The notes under the pieces are model-generated. The model was not told where the DNA came from. It saw nothing but the letters and a program-made list of their open reading frames with translations, and did no database searches. A stretch of 64,000 bases of DNA from Lacinutrix sp. WUR7. GTDB lineage: Bacteria > Bacteroidota > Bacteroidia > Flavobacteriales > Flavobacteriaceae. Positions within the stretch are counted from its first letter, which is position 1. Every line of letters begins with the position of its first letter. This document shows, one piece after another, positions 1-8,385 of the stretch. The translations under genes and the position numbers were made by a program. The stretch spans positions 97,001 through 161,000 of the forward strand of contig NZ_CP045067.1 of the NCBI RefSeq assembly GCF_016864015.1, in the 5' to 3' direction.

Positions 1-1586
1 ACGGTATAATTGCAACTGGTGATTTGGTAGATTATCTATTTGAAGGAACGGATAATAAATCGGCGGGTGGTAATTTTAAATTTTTTAAAGATCTTTTGCT
101 TGGAAGATCTCCATATCCTGAAGGAGAACATAATCAGGAAGAATTACTTGTTCCTATTTTTACAAGTCTTGGCAACCATGATTATAGGGTAAATCCTTAC
201 CAAGTATATCAAAGAATAGATATTCCAATTGTATCAGATAAAGATGTAAAACAATATGGCCCATATAATTTAAGTAAAAAAGAGGCTAGAATACTTCAAG
301 GTGGTAATCCCGAAAAGTTTAACAACGGTGATGAAGGAAGAATAAAAATTTCCAGAGACACAGCTTTTAAACAAGCAATTCCAGCTACCAAAACAAAGTT
401 TTGGAAGAAAGATTATTTAAGCTATTACAAATCATACATAAATAAAAGTATGAATTACCAGGTGCTACTGGATAAGCATAAATTAATATTATTAGATACA
501 GGTCCTGATCTTGGGAGTCCTGACGGTAGTTGGGACAGTTGGTCCGCATTTACTACAAATTTCGGTTTTGGAGATAGTAATGAAGAAGCTTTTCAGAACA
601 GACACTCCCCAAACTCAAAAGGTCCTGATTCCCTAGCATACAATCGCTTAAAGCAGATTAAAACAACGGACGGCATTATTATAGTAGGAATGCATGCACC
701 ACCAATAAACACCTTTGGAAATGAGTATCCACATTATTTTAGAGAAACGGAACATGCACAAGCAGATGAACTTGAAACCGTAAACTATATTAGAAGACAT
801 AAAAAACATTTATTTATGGACCCCTTAGGGCATCATCCACTTAGTAATAAAATGGCCAAGGCTAACGTAAAGGCTAGATTTCCAAATTGGTTAACAAATT
901 CTAGTGCTTTTAAATTTGGATCAAATAAAGAGTTACTAGATAATGGTGTTTCTCGTGGAGATATTAAGAATTTTCTAAAATTGCTATGTGGACTCGAAGG
1001 AAGTAAAAAACCAATTGATTTATTGCTTTGTGGCCATGATCATATCAGCTCTGAAATCCGTTTAAAATGGAAAAATAATAGAATGGAATATTACACCGAT
1101 TTTTATTCCGAAAACCCTTTGAGATATCATACATCCAAAAAATATAAAGGAGAATTTGGGGCATATAATCTAGTAAAAATAGCAATTAAGGCTGGGGCTC
1201 GTGTGAACCAACCAATTAGAATAATTCAAGAAGAAGGCAATGACGTAAAACTTTTGGAAATCCCTCCTTATTCAAAACCACTGAACGAGGCCTCTAATAA
1301 AAGGGATTGGTGGCAACATCATAAACCCTTATTAATACAGGGAACACCTTTGGGACCAACAGAACACACCAACCGAACACGTAAACTTCCAGCACCTAGC
1401 CAACCTTCCAATGAAGGCTGTAAATTACTCATTATTAGGAAGAATAAAATCGACAAAATACTTCATATCTCCAGAAGGGAATTGTCAAAATCAAATTATA
1501 CAATTTCTAAGGATGTGCACCCAGTGACCTTTAAAAGCACAATAAAACCTTCAAGTACAAATGCACCTTTAACCACTAATTTATAA
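1..1586 (+). CDS. Calcineurin-like metallophosphoesterase, 5' end outside the window
   Basis: The reading frame is open from the first base, so the start lies upstream; the TTG at 24 falls inside the metal-binding block GDLVDY and is not a start. Metallophosphoesterase signatures follow in order: GDLVD at the left edge, GNHDY (nt 171-185), GMHAPP (about nt 688-705) and CGHDH (nt 1029-1043). These supply the Asp, Asn and His ligands of a dinuclear metal centre in this superfamily. More than 520 residues are visible, longer than a minimal phosphoesterase, with a large insert between the second and third motifs and a basic C-terminal tail of about 100 residues. The substrate cannot be read from sequence. 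A short broken gene follows on the same strand. Confidence 0.8.
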   Translation, partial: GIIATGDLVDYLFEGTDNKSAGGNFKFFKDLLLGRSPYPEGEHNQEELLVPIFTSLGNHDYRVNPYQVYQRIDIPIVSDKDVKQYGPYNLSKKEARILQGGNPEKFNNGDEGRIKISRDTAFKQAIPATKTKFWKKDYLSYYKSYINKSMNYQVLLDKHKLILLDTGPDLGSPDGSWDSWSAFTTNFGFGDSNEEAFQNRHSPNSKGPDSLAYNRLKQIKTTDGIIIVGMHAPPINTFGNEYPHYFRETEHAQADELETVNYIRRHKKHLFMDPLGHHPLSNKMAKANVKARFPNWLTNSSAFKFGSNKELLDNGVSRGDIKNFLKLLCGLEGSKKPIDLLLCGHDHISSEIRLKWKNNRMEYYTDFYSENPLRYHTSKKYKGEFGAYNLVKIAIKAGARVNQPIRIIQEEGNDVKLLEIPPYSKPLNEASNKRDWWQHHKPLLIQGTPLGPTEHTNRTRKLPAPSQPSNEGCKLLIIRKNKIDKILHISRRELSKSNYTISKDVHPVTFKSTIKPSSTNAPLTTNL

Positions 1587-1650
1587 TTAATTAGTTTTAA
1601 AATAAAATCCAGTAAAAATGTAGCTATATAACAAAAAAATACACTGAATT

Positions 1651-1962
1651 ATGTCACCAATTAGAGAAGTATTTGTAAAAAAAGGAAAATGGAAAACAGT
1701 AGAATAGTTTTTTAACGCGAATGGTGTTGCTTTTTTTAAAGCTCCCGAAGATGCTTCTATTAAAGTTAGATATGGAGTTGGATGGTTGGGAAAAGATAGG
1801 CAAAAGAAAAAATTAGACGGAAGAACTTATAAAAAACTTAAAGTTGGTAAATATTCATTACTTCGAGCTAGAATGCAAATAAAAGTTAAAAAGAACACTA
1901 TGATAACTTATTATGTTGACGGAACCGGAGTAGCACAAGATTTCCCAAAAATAAAGTTCTAA
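1651..1962 (+). pseudogene. Small basic protein gene interrupted by an in-frame TAG at codon 19
   Basis: An ATG at 1651 opens a frame of 18 codons, hits TAG at 1705-1707, then stays open in the same frame to TAA at 1960-1962, 103 codons in all. The part after the stop reads like protein: FFNANGVAFFKAPEDASIKV, then a lysine-rich stretch ending VAQDFPKIKF. It has no obvious frameshift and no good early restart; the next in-frame ATG is near 1873. I do not recognise the family. It sits 64 bp after the metallophosphoesterase on the same strand and may have been its partner. A nonsense mutation, a sequencing error or stop-codon readthrough would all look the same here. Confidence 0.5.
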
Positions 1963-2125
1963 AATAGCTTTATAGGTAACCTATTTATTGTATCCAAATT
2001 AAAGAGAGCCTTCAATAAATAGACACCTTAAGTTAATGAGGTTAGCAAATTAAACTTCTATTTTTTATTTAAGAATAGAAGAGCAATGAAAATATAATTT
2101 TTAAAAACATCTGGCTGTACAATTA

Positions 2126-2671
2126 TCACAACCATCCCTTTACCTTCATCAAATTCTCAATATGTGCAAAATGATGCTTACTATGCCAAGCATAAATACC
2201 TATATTCTTTTTTAAAGGCACTTCTTCATTATGTTCTGGATGTATAAAACACTTGTTTAAATCTGCATTGCTCAAACTTTTCAATAGATACACCAGTTTA
2301 AAGTGAATGGCTTTTAAATGGTGTATAGACATTTCTATTGGTGCATTTTTAGCATCGTCTAATTCTGCCCAAAGCTGTTCGTAATAATATTTAATAACAG
2401 GATTGTCTTCTGTTAAAGCCCATTTAAAACGGATATAACTATGATGATGACTATCTGCAAGATGATGTATTACTTGTCTAATAGTCCAACCTTCAGGTCG
2501 ATATGGCGTATCTAATTGCACATCATTTAAGGAGGTTACTAGATTTTCTAAGCGATTAGGAAAATGTTCTAATACAGCAATCCATTCTTCAATATGTTGT
2601 GCTGTTATATGCTCTGGACAATGAAATGGCCCAATAGGAAATCTAAGTTTTTCTAAGTCTGAATGTATCAT
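2126..2671 (-). CDS. DinB/YfiT-like putative metal-dependent hydrolase or thiol transferase
   Basis: 181 residues, about the usual size of YfiT-type DinB-fold proteins. The start MIHSDLEKLRFPIGPF matches the family N-terminus (a LxyPIGxF pattern). A longer GTG start at 2692 would run into the terminator of the upstream gene, so 2671 is preferred. Histidine motifs fit the four-helix DinB metal site: HHLADSHHH near residue 70, and WHSKHHFAHI near the C-terminus. Known relatives include bacillithiol transferases and uncharacterised hydrolases; the substrate here is unknown. It is last in a run of minus-strand genes but has its own terminator-separated position. Confidence 0.7.
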   Translation of the reverse strand: MIHSDLEKLRFPIGPFHCPEHITAQHIEEWIAVLEHFPNRLENLVTSLNDVQLDTPYRPEGWTIRQVIHHLADSHHHSYIRFKWALTEDNPVIKYYYEQLWAELDDAKNAPIEMSIHHLKAIHFKLVYLLKSLSNADLNKCFIHPEHNEEVPLKKNIGIYAWHSKHHFAHIENLMKVKGWL

Positions 2672-2681
2672 CCTTAAATAT

Positions 2682-2709
2682 AAAAAAAGCACCTCAAAAG
2701 AGATGCTTT
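2682..2709 (-). terminator. Intrinsic terminator after the TPR lipoprotein gene
   Basis: Arms AAAGCACCTC (2686-2695) and GAGATGCTTT (2700-2709) pair with one mismatch around an AAAA loop. Read on the minus strand, the hairpin is followed by a run of T, the form expected of an intrinsic terminator for the gene ending at 2735. Confidence 0.7.
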
Positions 2710-2734
2710 ATCATTATAATTAATATGCTCAAGT

Positions 2735-3439
2735 TTAATTTTTCTTTTCAGAATAAGCTTTAATAAATTTTTTGGCGCTATTATTTCGATTGTTAAACGT
2801 TAATGCTTTTTTATAATTATTAAAAGCTTCCAAGCTATCTCCACTGCGCAAATAGGCATCTGCTAAACTGTCGTAAGCATTGTCGCTTTCTGGGTATAAT
2901 GCCACATTCATCTGAAACACATCTATAGCATTTTGGTATTCTTCCTCTCTTAACAATCCATAGCCAAGTGCATTAAATTCTTTTTCATTAATGAGAACAC
3001 TTGTAGAATCTTGCTTTTTAATCTCTAAAAAACCAGCAAGCGCATTTTTATAATCGCCATTTTTTAAATACATACTTGGTGTTTTAAAAGTATCTGTAAC
3101 TTTTAAATAATCGTAAGTAATATTGTTTTCATTATCTTCTGCAACAATAGACAGATACTGTTTGTTTGTTTCTGGATGTTTTACAAAACGTAGTTTTTTA
3201 TACAGATCTACTATAAAAAAAGTATTTCTATCTATAATTACTGGTTCTATTTTATCTGCTCCACGCCATTTTAAAAACAGTTTATTATTTTCATAAAATA
3301 CTTCAATAACATCATCTTGGTTAAACAGGTATTTACCCGATGTTTCTTTAATAAATTCTGGAGTATAGTTTACATTTTTGGAACAACTTACAGCAACTAT
3401 TGCTAGCAAGAAGGAGAATATTACAATTTTAGTTTTCAT
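2735..3439 (-). CDS. Lipoprotein with C-terminal TPR repeats
   Basis: 234 residues from ATG 3439. The N-terminus is a lipoprotein signal: MKTKIVIFSFLLAIVAVSC, with a lipobox ending at the Cys. A longer frame to 3484 would start inside the preceding terminator hairpin and is rejected. The middle is beta-rich and unassigned. The last 90 residues look like two or three tetratricopeptide repeats (LGYGLLREEEYQNAIDVF, then DNAYDSLADAYLRSGDSLEA). TPRs usually bind partner proteins. Inferred location: periplasmic or outer-membrane anchored. No specific role can be assigned. Confidence 0.75.
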   Translation of the reverse strand: MKTKIVIFSFLLAIVAVSCSKNVNYTPEFIKETSGKYLFNQDDVIEVFYENNKLFLKWRGADKIEPVIIDRNTFFIVDLYKKLRFVKHPETNKQYLSIVAEDNENNITYDYLKVTDTFKTPSMYLKNGDYKNALAGFLEIKKQDSTSVLINEKEFNALGYGLLREEEYQNAIDVFQMNVALYPESDNAYDSLADAYLRSGDSLEAFNNYKKALTFNNRNNSAKKFIKAYSEKKN

Positions 3440-3470
3440 TTTTGATGGATTTAGAATAACATATAGAGCA

Positions 3471-3498
3471 AAAAAAAGTCTCATTATATTAATGAGAC
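3471..3498 (-). terminator. Intrinsic terminator after the 142-residue gene
   Basis: A perfect 9-bp stem, GTCTCATTA (3478-3486) with its complement (3490-3498), has a 3-base loop. On the minus strand it is followed by seven T (3477-3471). It lies 46 bp after the stop at 3544. Confidence 0.75.
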
Positions 3499-3543
3499 GA
3501 TAATTTTTAAATATTGTTACTATTTTATTCTAATTAAAAAAAG

Positions 3544-3972
3544 CTAAGCTTCTATACCTTTAGAGTTGTATCCTTTTGCAACTGTAACAGCAGTTTCAAT
3601 ATTTGTGAATTTTCTGATTTCAGATTTAAAAAAAAGTTTTTCAAACATGATATTTATTAAGCTGCCTTTCGCTTGACCAACCACATAATAACTTTGTAAA
3701 TTATATGAATTTTTAAAAAACTTACTCCAATCTGCAGCCATAACAGAATAGGAATTCACGCGATTAGAAATGAAAATTAAATCGGAGCCATCGGTTCCAT
3801 AAAAAGAAGCCAAATCCATAGTAATGCATTCACCATGCATTTCCCACGAGAAAACAATTCCTTCCGCTATTTCGGAAACCACATAACCATCGAAAAGAAA
3901 AATATTTCCGAATGCATAATTAAGCTCTCGTAAAACTTCGGAATATAGGCCTATTTTTTTAACACTTTTCAT
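3544..3972 (-). CDS. Hypothetical protein, 142 residues
   Basis: A monocistronic minus-strand gene with its own good promoter (4007-4035) and terminator. No signal peptide or membrane segment is seen. The pattern of alternating hydrophobic strands and a C-terminal helix region (KFTNIETAVTVAKGY) resembles small flavobacterial proteins with a STAS-like or SpoIIAA-like fold, but that is only a resemblance. I do not recognise a catalytic motif. Likely cytoplasmic. Confidence 0.65.
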   Translation of the reverse strand: MKSVKKIGLYSEVLRELNYAFGNIFLFDGYVVSEIAEGIVFSWEMHGECITMDLASFYGTDGSDLIFISNRVNSYSVMAADWSKFFKNSYNLQSYYVVGQAKGSLINIMFEKLFFKSEIRKFTNIETAVTVAKGYNSKGIEA

Positions 3973-4006
3973 ACTGTATAGATTTGGGATTAATACAATT
4001 AGGATT

Positions 4007-4035
4007 CAAAGTTAGGAATTTAAAGACCGTACAAA
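4007..4035 (-). promoter_or_regulatory. Bacteroidetes-type promoter for the 142-residue gene
   Basis: On the minus strand a TTTG (4032-4035) is followed after 17 bp by TAACTTTG (4007-4014), an exact match to the flavobacterial -33 TTG and -7 TAnnTTTG pattern. The start codon at 3972 is about 34 bp downstream. Confidence 0.7.
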
Positions 4036-4142
4036 AAATAATTTAAGCCCTTAATCTAAAAAAAAATAGCACTGTGCACTTCAACCGAAATATCCTCTTA
4101 TTGAAGGAAAAATAACATGTTTCATCGAGTGGTATCTAACAA

Positions 4143-4176
4143 AAAAAACGCCTCATTTAACAATGAGACGTTTTTT
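4143..4176 (-). terminator. Intrinsic terminator after the PPIase gene, probably bidirectional
   Basis: The stem is CG-x-CTCATT (4149-4157) with AATGAG-x-CG (4162-4170), one C/A mismatch and a TAAC loop. It is flanked by A runs on the left and T runs on the right, so it can work on both strands. It begins 20 bp after the minus-strand stop at 4197. Confidence 0.75.
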
Positions 4177-4196
4177 AAATTTATTTTGAGTGCTTT

Positions 4197-5129
4197 CTAT
4201 TTCACATCCATTAACTCGACATCAAAAATTAGAGTTGCATCTGGTGGAATTACTCCTCCAGCTCCTGCGCTACCATAACCTAAGTGGCTAGGTATTACAA
4301 AACGTGCTTTGTCACCAACTTTTAACAATTGAATTCCTTCATCCCAACCAGAAATAACTTGACCTACTCCTAATGGAAACTCAATTGGTTCTTTTCTTTT
4401 ATAAGACGAATCAAATTCCGTTCCGTCTGCTAATTGTCCTTTATAATGTACAGAAACTGTTTTTCCTTTTTCTGCTTTTGCTCCAGAACCTTCTTGTAAA
4501 ATTTGGTAACGTAAACCACTTTCGGTTTTTTTAAATCCTGCTGCAATTTTATCTAAAGCTTCATCTTGACTTGCTTTAGCTTCTGCTAACATTTTTTCAC
4601 GTGAACCTTCAAAAGTTCTAAAAGCTTCCACTGCATTAAATGCTTCCGCTTCTGCTCCTACTCTTACAATTTCTAATGATTCAATAGCATCTCCTTGTGC
4701 AATAGCATCTACTACATCTTGTCCTTTTACTACTTTACCAAAAACAGTATGATTATTATCTAACCAAGGTGTTGCAATGTGTGTAATAAAAAACTGACTC
4801 CCATTGGTTCCTGGTCCTGCATTTGCCATAGATAAGACTCCTGGAGTATCATGTTTTAAATCAGGATGAAATTCATCCGCAAATTTATATCCTGGATTTC
4901 CTGTTCCTGTTCCTTGAGGACAACCTCCTTGAATCATGAAATCTGGAATTACTCTATGAAATTGTAAACCATCATAATAAGGAGTTCCTTGTGGTTTTGC
5001 ATTGTTTTCTAAGTCCCCTTCTGCTAAAGCAACAAAGTTACCTACCGTTCCTGGTGTTTTTTGATATTCTAAAGCTACTAATATTTCGCCTTTAGTTGTA
5101 TTAAATTTTGCGTATAATCCGTCTTGCAT
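4197..5129 (-). CDS. Cyclophilin-FKBP fusion peptidyl-prolyl cis-trans isomerase
   Basis: 310 residues from ATG 5129. The start was chosen because a TATCTTTG promoter box lies just upstream (5152-5159), inside the longer frame that begins at 5216. Residues about 5-170 are a cyclophilin domain (FHRVIPDFMIQGG, GTNGSQFFIT, LDNNHTVFGKV). Residues about 210-310 are an FKBP domain (VSVHYKGQLADGTEFDSS, GWDEGIQLLKVGDKARFVIP). No signal peptide is seen, so it is probably a cytosolic foldase. Each domain is complete by eye and both could be active. Such double-domain PPIases are known in Bacteroidetes. It is flanked by its own promoter and terminator. Confidence 0.9.
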   Translation of the reverse strand: MQDGLYAKFNTTKGEILVALEYQKTPGTVGNFVALAEGDLENNAKPQGTPYYDGLQFHRVIPDFMIQGGCPQGTGTGNPGYKFADEFHPDLKHDTPGVLSMANAGPGTNGSQFFITHIATPWLDNNHTVFGKVVKGQDVVDAIAQGDAIESLEIVRVGAEAEAFNAVEAFRTFEGSREKMLAEAKASQDEALDKIAAGFKKTESGLRYQILQEGSGAKAEKGKTVSVHYKGQLADGTEFDSSYKRKEPIEFPLGVGQVISGWDEGIQLLKVGDKARFVIPSHLGYGSAGAGGVIPPDATLIFDVELMDVK

Positions 5130-5460
5130 CTTATTGTTTTTTAATAAAGTGCAAAGATAGGCAATGATTTGAGATTTACGAATAACGAATAAGAATTTTT
5201 GAAGAACTACAGGCATAATGTGATTCTAATAACATCTAGTCCATAGGTTATTGCAAACGTATTTCTATTATTATCTAATACTTGAAGTAATATGATATAG
5301 GATAGGTATCCTTATTTTTGATACAGTTTTTTACAATTAATAAAGGCTGTAATTACTGAAAATTATAAAGCAAAACTCTGAAGATTCCACACAAAAGACA
5401 TTATTCGTTTATAAATTCACTTAAAATTTTCTTAGCTTTGAAATCAAATTAATAAATAAT
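5130..5460. promoter_or_regulatory. Divergent intergenic region with two -7 boxes
   Basis: This stretch separates the minus-strand PPIase from the plus-strand 144-residue gene. It holds TATCTTTG on the minus strand (5152-5159) with a degenerate TTCG 19 bp upstream, and TAGCTTTG on the plus strand (5433-5440), 20 bp before the ATG at 5461. No open frame, RNA gene or repeat is seen in the rest. Confidence 0.6.
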
Positions 5461-5895
5461 ATGAGCGTTTTTTCGAAGCTATTTGGAAGTAAACAGAAAG
5501 AAAACAAATTAGAAGATGATAAATATATTGAAACTATAATCAAATCTAGTGAAGATGTGCCTTTAGGGATTTCTAACAACAATTTAATTTACGTTGGATA
5601 TAACGAACTTGGCGGTTACTATTACTTACAAACATTCATTATTGGACGCTTAAAAAGCAAAACAAAGGAAGGTGCTAAAATTATCATTGAAGGAAATGAT
5701 TATACCTTAGAGCTAAATTCAGATATGTTAGAATTTGAATCGGAACCAGCTACACCATTAGATGCTTATATTACCAAGATTGATTTTGAGATTGAAAAAT
5801 CGGCTGTCGAGAACCTAAAGAGATCTACAATGAAACAACTAACCCTTATTATTAAGAAAAAGGAAGTTGTTTTTACGGTAAAAAATGAAGAGTAA
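5461..5895 (+). CDS. Hypothetical protein, 144 residues
   Basis: Soluble, acidic to neutral, without signal peptide or membrane segment. After a short charged N-terminus (SKLFGSKQKENK) the sequence is mostly predicted beta structure (YYYLQTFIIGRL, GAKIIIEGNDYTLEL, QLTLIIKKKEVVFTV). I do not recognise the family. A TAGCTTTG box 20 bp before the start suggests it is transcribed alone. It converges on recQ, with a 90-bp gap that contains a long-armed inverted repeat. Confidence 0.6.
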   Translation: MSVFSKLFGSKQKENKLEDDKYIETIIKSSEDVPLGISNNNLIYVGYNELGGYYYLQTFIIGRLKSKTKEGAKIIIEGNDYTLELNSDMLEFESEPATPLDAYITKIDFEIEKSAVENLKRSTMKQLTLIIKKKEVVFTVKNEE

Positions 5896-5949
5896 TTCCT
5901 TTTTCAGACTCCTTTCTTAAGAAAAGACAGCGTGAAGAACTTACTCTTC
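5887..5949. terminator. Inverted repeat between convergent genes, possible terminator
   Basis: GAAGAGTAA (5887-5895, the last codons of the plus gene) is the exact reverse complement of TTACTCTTC (5941-5949), 45 bases apart, with a smaller imperfect hairpin around CTTTCTTAAGAAAAG between them. It lies where convergent transcripts would end. The stem is exact, but the T tracts are weak. Confidence 0.35.
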
Positions 5950-5985
5950 CATATTTTTTAACACATTATATAAAGTAACCTTACA

Positions 5986-8187
5986 CTAGTTCGCGACTTC
6001 GCTAATAAACTTAATTCGGTAAAGACGTAGTTCTTCGTCATCATAATCGCCATCAAATTCATCAATGGCAGCATCTATTTTGTCCGTTTCCGATTCCATA
6101 AAATAATCATGAATCTCTTCTTGCTGATCTTCGTCTAAAAGATCATTAATCCAATAATCAATATTTAGCTTGGTTCCTGAAAACACAATAGCTTCCATTT
6201 CTTTTATAAATGCAGCCATTTCCATGCCTTTTGCCGAAGCAATATCATCTAATGGTAATTTTCTGTCTACGTTTTGAATGATATAAAGTTTTAATGCAGA
6301 GTTCATTCCTGTAGATTTAACAATCATATCGTCTGGACGAATGATATCGTTTTCTTCTACATAACTAGAAATAAGGGCAATAAAATCTTTACCATATTTT
6401 TTAGATTTACCATCACCAACACCATGCACATTAGAAAGTTCTTCTAAAGTAATAGGATATTTTAAAGACATATCTTCTAAAGATGGATCTTGAAAAATAA
6501 CAAATGGCGGTACACCAAGTTTCTTTGCGTTTTTCTTTCTTAAATCCTTTAGCATAGCCATTAATGTGGCATCTGCAACTGCGCCGCTTCCTTTGGCTGC
6601 AGTAATTATAGAATCGTCTGTTGTTTGGTTAAAAACGTGATCTTCGGTCATCATAAAAGACGTCGGATTCTTAATAAAATCTCTACCAGCATCTTTTAAC
6701 TTAATAACACCATAGGTTTCTATGTCTTTCTTTAATAATCCTGCAACAAGTGCTTGTCTTATTAAAGCCATCCAATAAATTTTATCGTGACTTTTACCTT
6801 TACCAAAAAAGGGTTGTTCGTTTGTTTTATGCGAATTTATTAAGGCATTTTCATTACCTGTAATAACATTTACTAAATCTTTAGATTTGTATTTTTCGTT
6901 CGTACTAGCTACAACTTCTAATGCTAGTTTTACTTGTTCTTTTGCTTCTTGCTGTTTTTTAGGATGACGAACATTATCATCTAAATCGCCTCCTTCACCC
7001 GTTTCATTATCAAACTCTTCACCAAAATAATGAAGAATAAATTTTCTTCTAGAGATAGAAGTTTCGGCAAATGCCACAACTTCTTGTAATAAAGCATGAC
7101 CTATTTCTTGTTCTGCTACTGGTTTTCCAGACATAAATTTCTCTAACTTCTCTATATCTTTATAAGCATAGTAAGCTAAACAGTGTCCTTCTCCTCCATC
7201 ACGTCCAGCTCTTCCTGTTTCTTGGTAATAACTCTCTATACTTTTTGGTATATCATGATGTATTACAAAACGAACATCTGGTTTGTCAATTCCCATTCCA
7301 AAAGCAATGGTAGCAACAACAACATCAATGTCTTCCATTAAAAACATATCTTGATGTCTCGATCTTGTTTTGGCATCTAAACCTGCATGATAGGGTACTG
7401 CTTTAATACCATTTACTTGTAAAGCTTGCGCAAGTTCTTCCACGCGTTTTCTACTTAAACAGTAAACAATACCAGATTTACCATCGTTTTGTTTAATAAA
7501 ACGGATAATATCTGCATCAACAGTTTTGGTTTTTGGACGTATTTCGTAATATAAATTGGGTCTATTAAAGGATGCTTTAAAAGTGGTAGCATCCGGCATA
7601 CCAAGATTTTTCAATATATCTTCTTGCACTTTTGGTGTTGCAGTTGCGGTAAGACCAATAATTGGAATATTATCACCAATACGCTCAATAATACTTTTCA
7701 GATTTCTGTATTCTGGTCTAAAGTCGTGTCCCCATTCACTAATACAATGGGCTTCATCTACAGCCATAAATGAAATTTTAACAGAACGAAGAAACTCTAC
7801 ATTATCTTCTTTTGTTAAAGATTCGGGAGCTACATATAATAGCTTAGTAACGCCGTCTGTAATATCTTGTTTTACCTGTTTTACTTCCGTTTTATTTAAG
7901 GAAGAGTTTAAAACATGAGCAACACCATCGTGTTCAGAAACACTTCGTATGGCATCTACTTGATTTTTCATCAAAGCAATTAAAGGAGAAACAACTATTG
8001 CTGTGCCTTCATGCATTAATGCTGGTAATTGGTAACATAAAGATTTACCTCCTCCTGTTGGCATGATAACAAATGTGTTTTTGCCAGACAAAAGACTTTG
8101 TATTACATCTTCTTGTAATCCTTTAAACTTACTAAATCCAAAATACTTTTTTAGGGAGACGTGTAAGTCTTTTTCAATAATTGACAT
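5986..8187 (-). CDS. recQ: ATP-dependent DNA helicase RecQ
   Basis: 733 residues with RecQ architecture: helicase core with Walker A GGGKS (45-49), DEAH box (144-147), and the arginine-finger region ending ETGRAGRDG; then an RQC region; then an HRDC-like segment (LSNVHGVGDGKSKKYG). It unwinds recombination and replication intermediates. One odd point: after RRKFILHYFGE, where E. coli RecQ has four zinc-binding cysteines, this protein reads EFDNETGEGGDLDDNVRHPKK and has no cysteine. The zinc site is therefore missing or replaced by acidic residues. It is also longer than E. coli RecQ (about 610) because of a C-terminal acidic extension. Confidence 0.93.
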   Translation of the reverse strand: MSIIEKDLHVSLKKYFGFSKFKGLQEDVIQSLLSGKNTFVIMPTGGGKSLCYQLPALMHEGTAIVVSPLIALMKNQVDAIRSVSEHDGVAHVLNSSLNKTEVKQVKQDITDGVTKLLYVAPESLTKEDNVEFLRSVKISFMAVDEAHCISEWGHDFRPEYRNLKSIIERIGDNIPIIGLTATATPKVQEDILKNLGMPDATTFKASFNRPNLYYEIRPKTKTVDADIIRFIKQNDGKSGIVYCLSRKRVEELAQALQVNGIKAVPYHAGLDAKTRSRHQDMFLMEDIDVVVATIAFGMGIDKPDVRFVIHHDIPKSIESYYQETGRAGRDGGEGHCLAYYAYKDIEKLEKFMSGKPVAEQEIGHALLQEVVAFAETSISRRKFILHYFGEEFDNETGEGGDLDDNVRHPKKQQEAKEQVKLALEVVASTNEKYKSKDLVNVITGNENALINSHKTNEQPFFGKGKSHDKIYWMALIRQALVAGLLKKDIETYGVIKLKDAGRDFIKNPTSFMMTEDHVFNQTTDDSIITAAKGSGAVADATLMAMLKDLRKKNAKKLGVPPFVIFQDPSLEDMSLKYPITLEELSNVHGVGDGKSKKYGKDFIALISSYVEENDIIRPDDMIVKSTGMNSALKLYIIQNVDRKLPLDDIASAKGMEMAAFIKEMEAIVFSGTKLNIDYWINDLLDEDQQEEIHDYFMESETDKIDAAIDEFDGDYDDEELRLYRIKFISEVAN

Positions 8188-8282
8188 GTATTGTTTTTAA
8201 TATTAAAATTATAATAAAAATACACTAATTTATTTTTGCTATTAATTAGTAGTGTATATAATCAAGCTCATTAATTTTTAGT

Positions 8283-8290
8283 TAACTTTG
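8283..8290 (+). promoter_or_regulatory. -7 box upstream of kdsD
   Basis: TAACTTTG followed by C, an exact match to the Bacteroidetes -7 element, 95 bp before the kdsD start. I do not see a clear TTG at the -33 spacing. It would drive the kdsD-tatC-AhpD operon. Confidence 0.5.
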
Positions 8291-8385
8291 CATCACATTT
8301 TTACTGTAAGAAAATTGTAATAATATTGACCAACATTAAAGATAAAAAAATCTTTACTAGCAACAACTTAAAAAACTCATAAATT

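Noticed and set aside
5130-5216. Longer N-terminus for the PPIase fusion
   Set aside because: A -7 box at 5152-5159 would put the transcript start inside it, and the cyclophilin domain begins right after the Met at 5129.
7556-7918. A 120-codon plus-strand frame
   Set aside because: It is entirely antisense to the recQ helicase core, whose motifs are intact.
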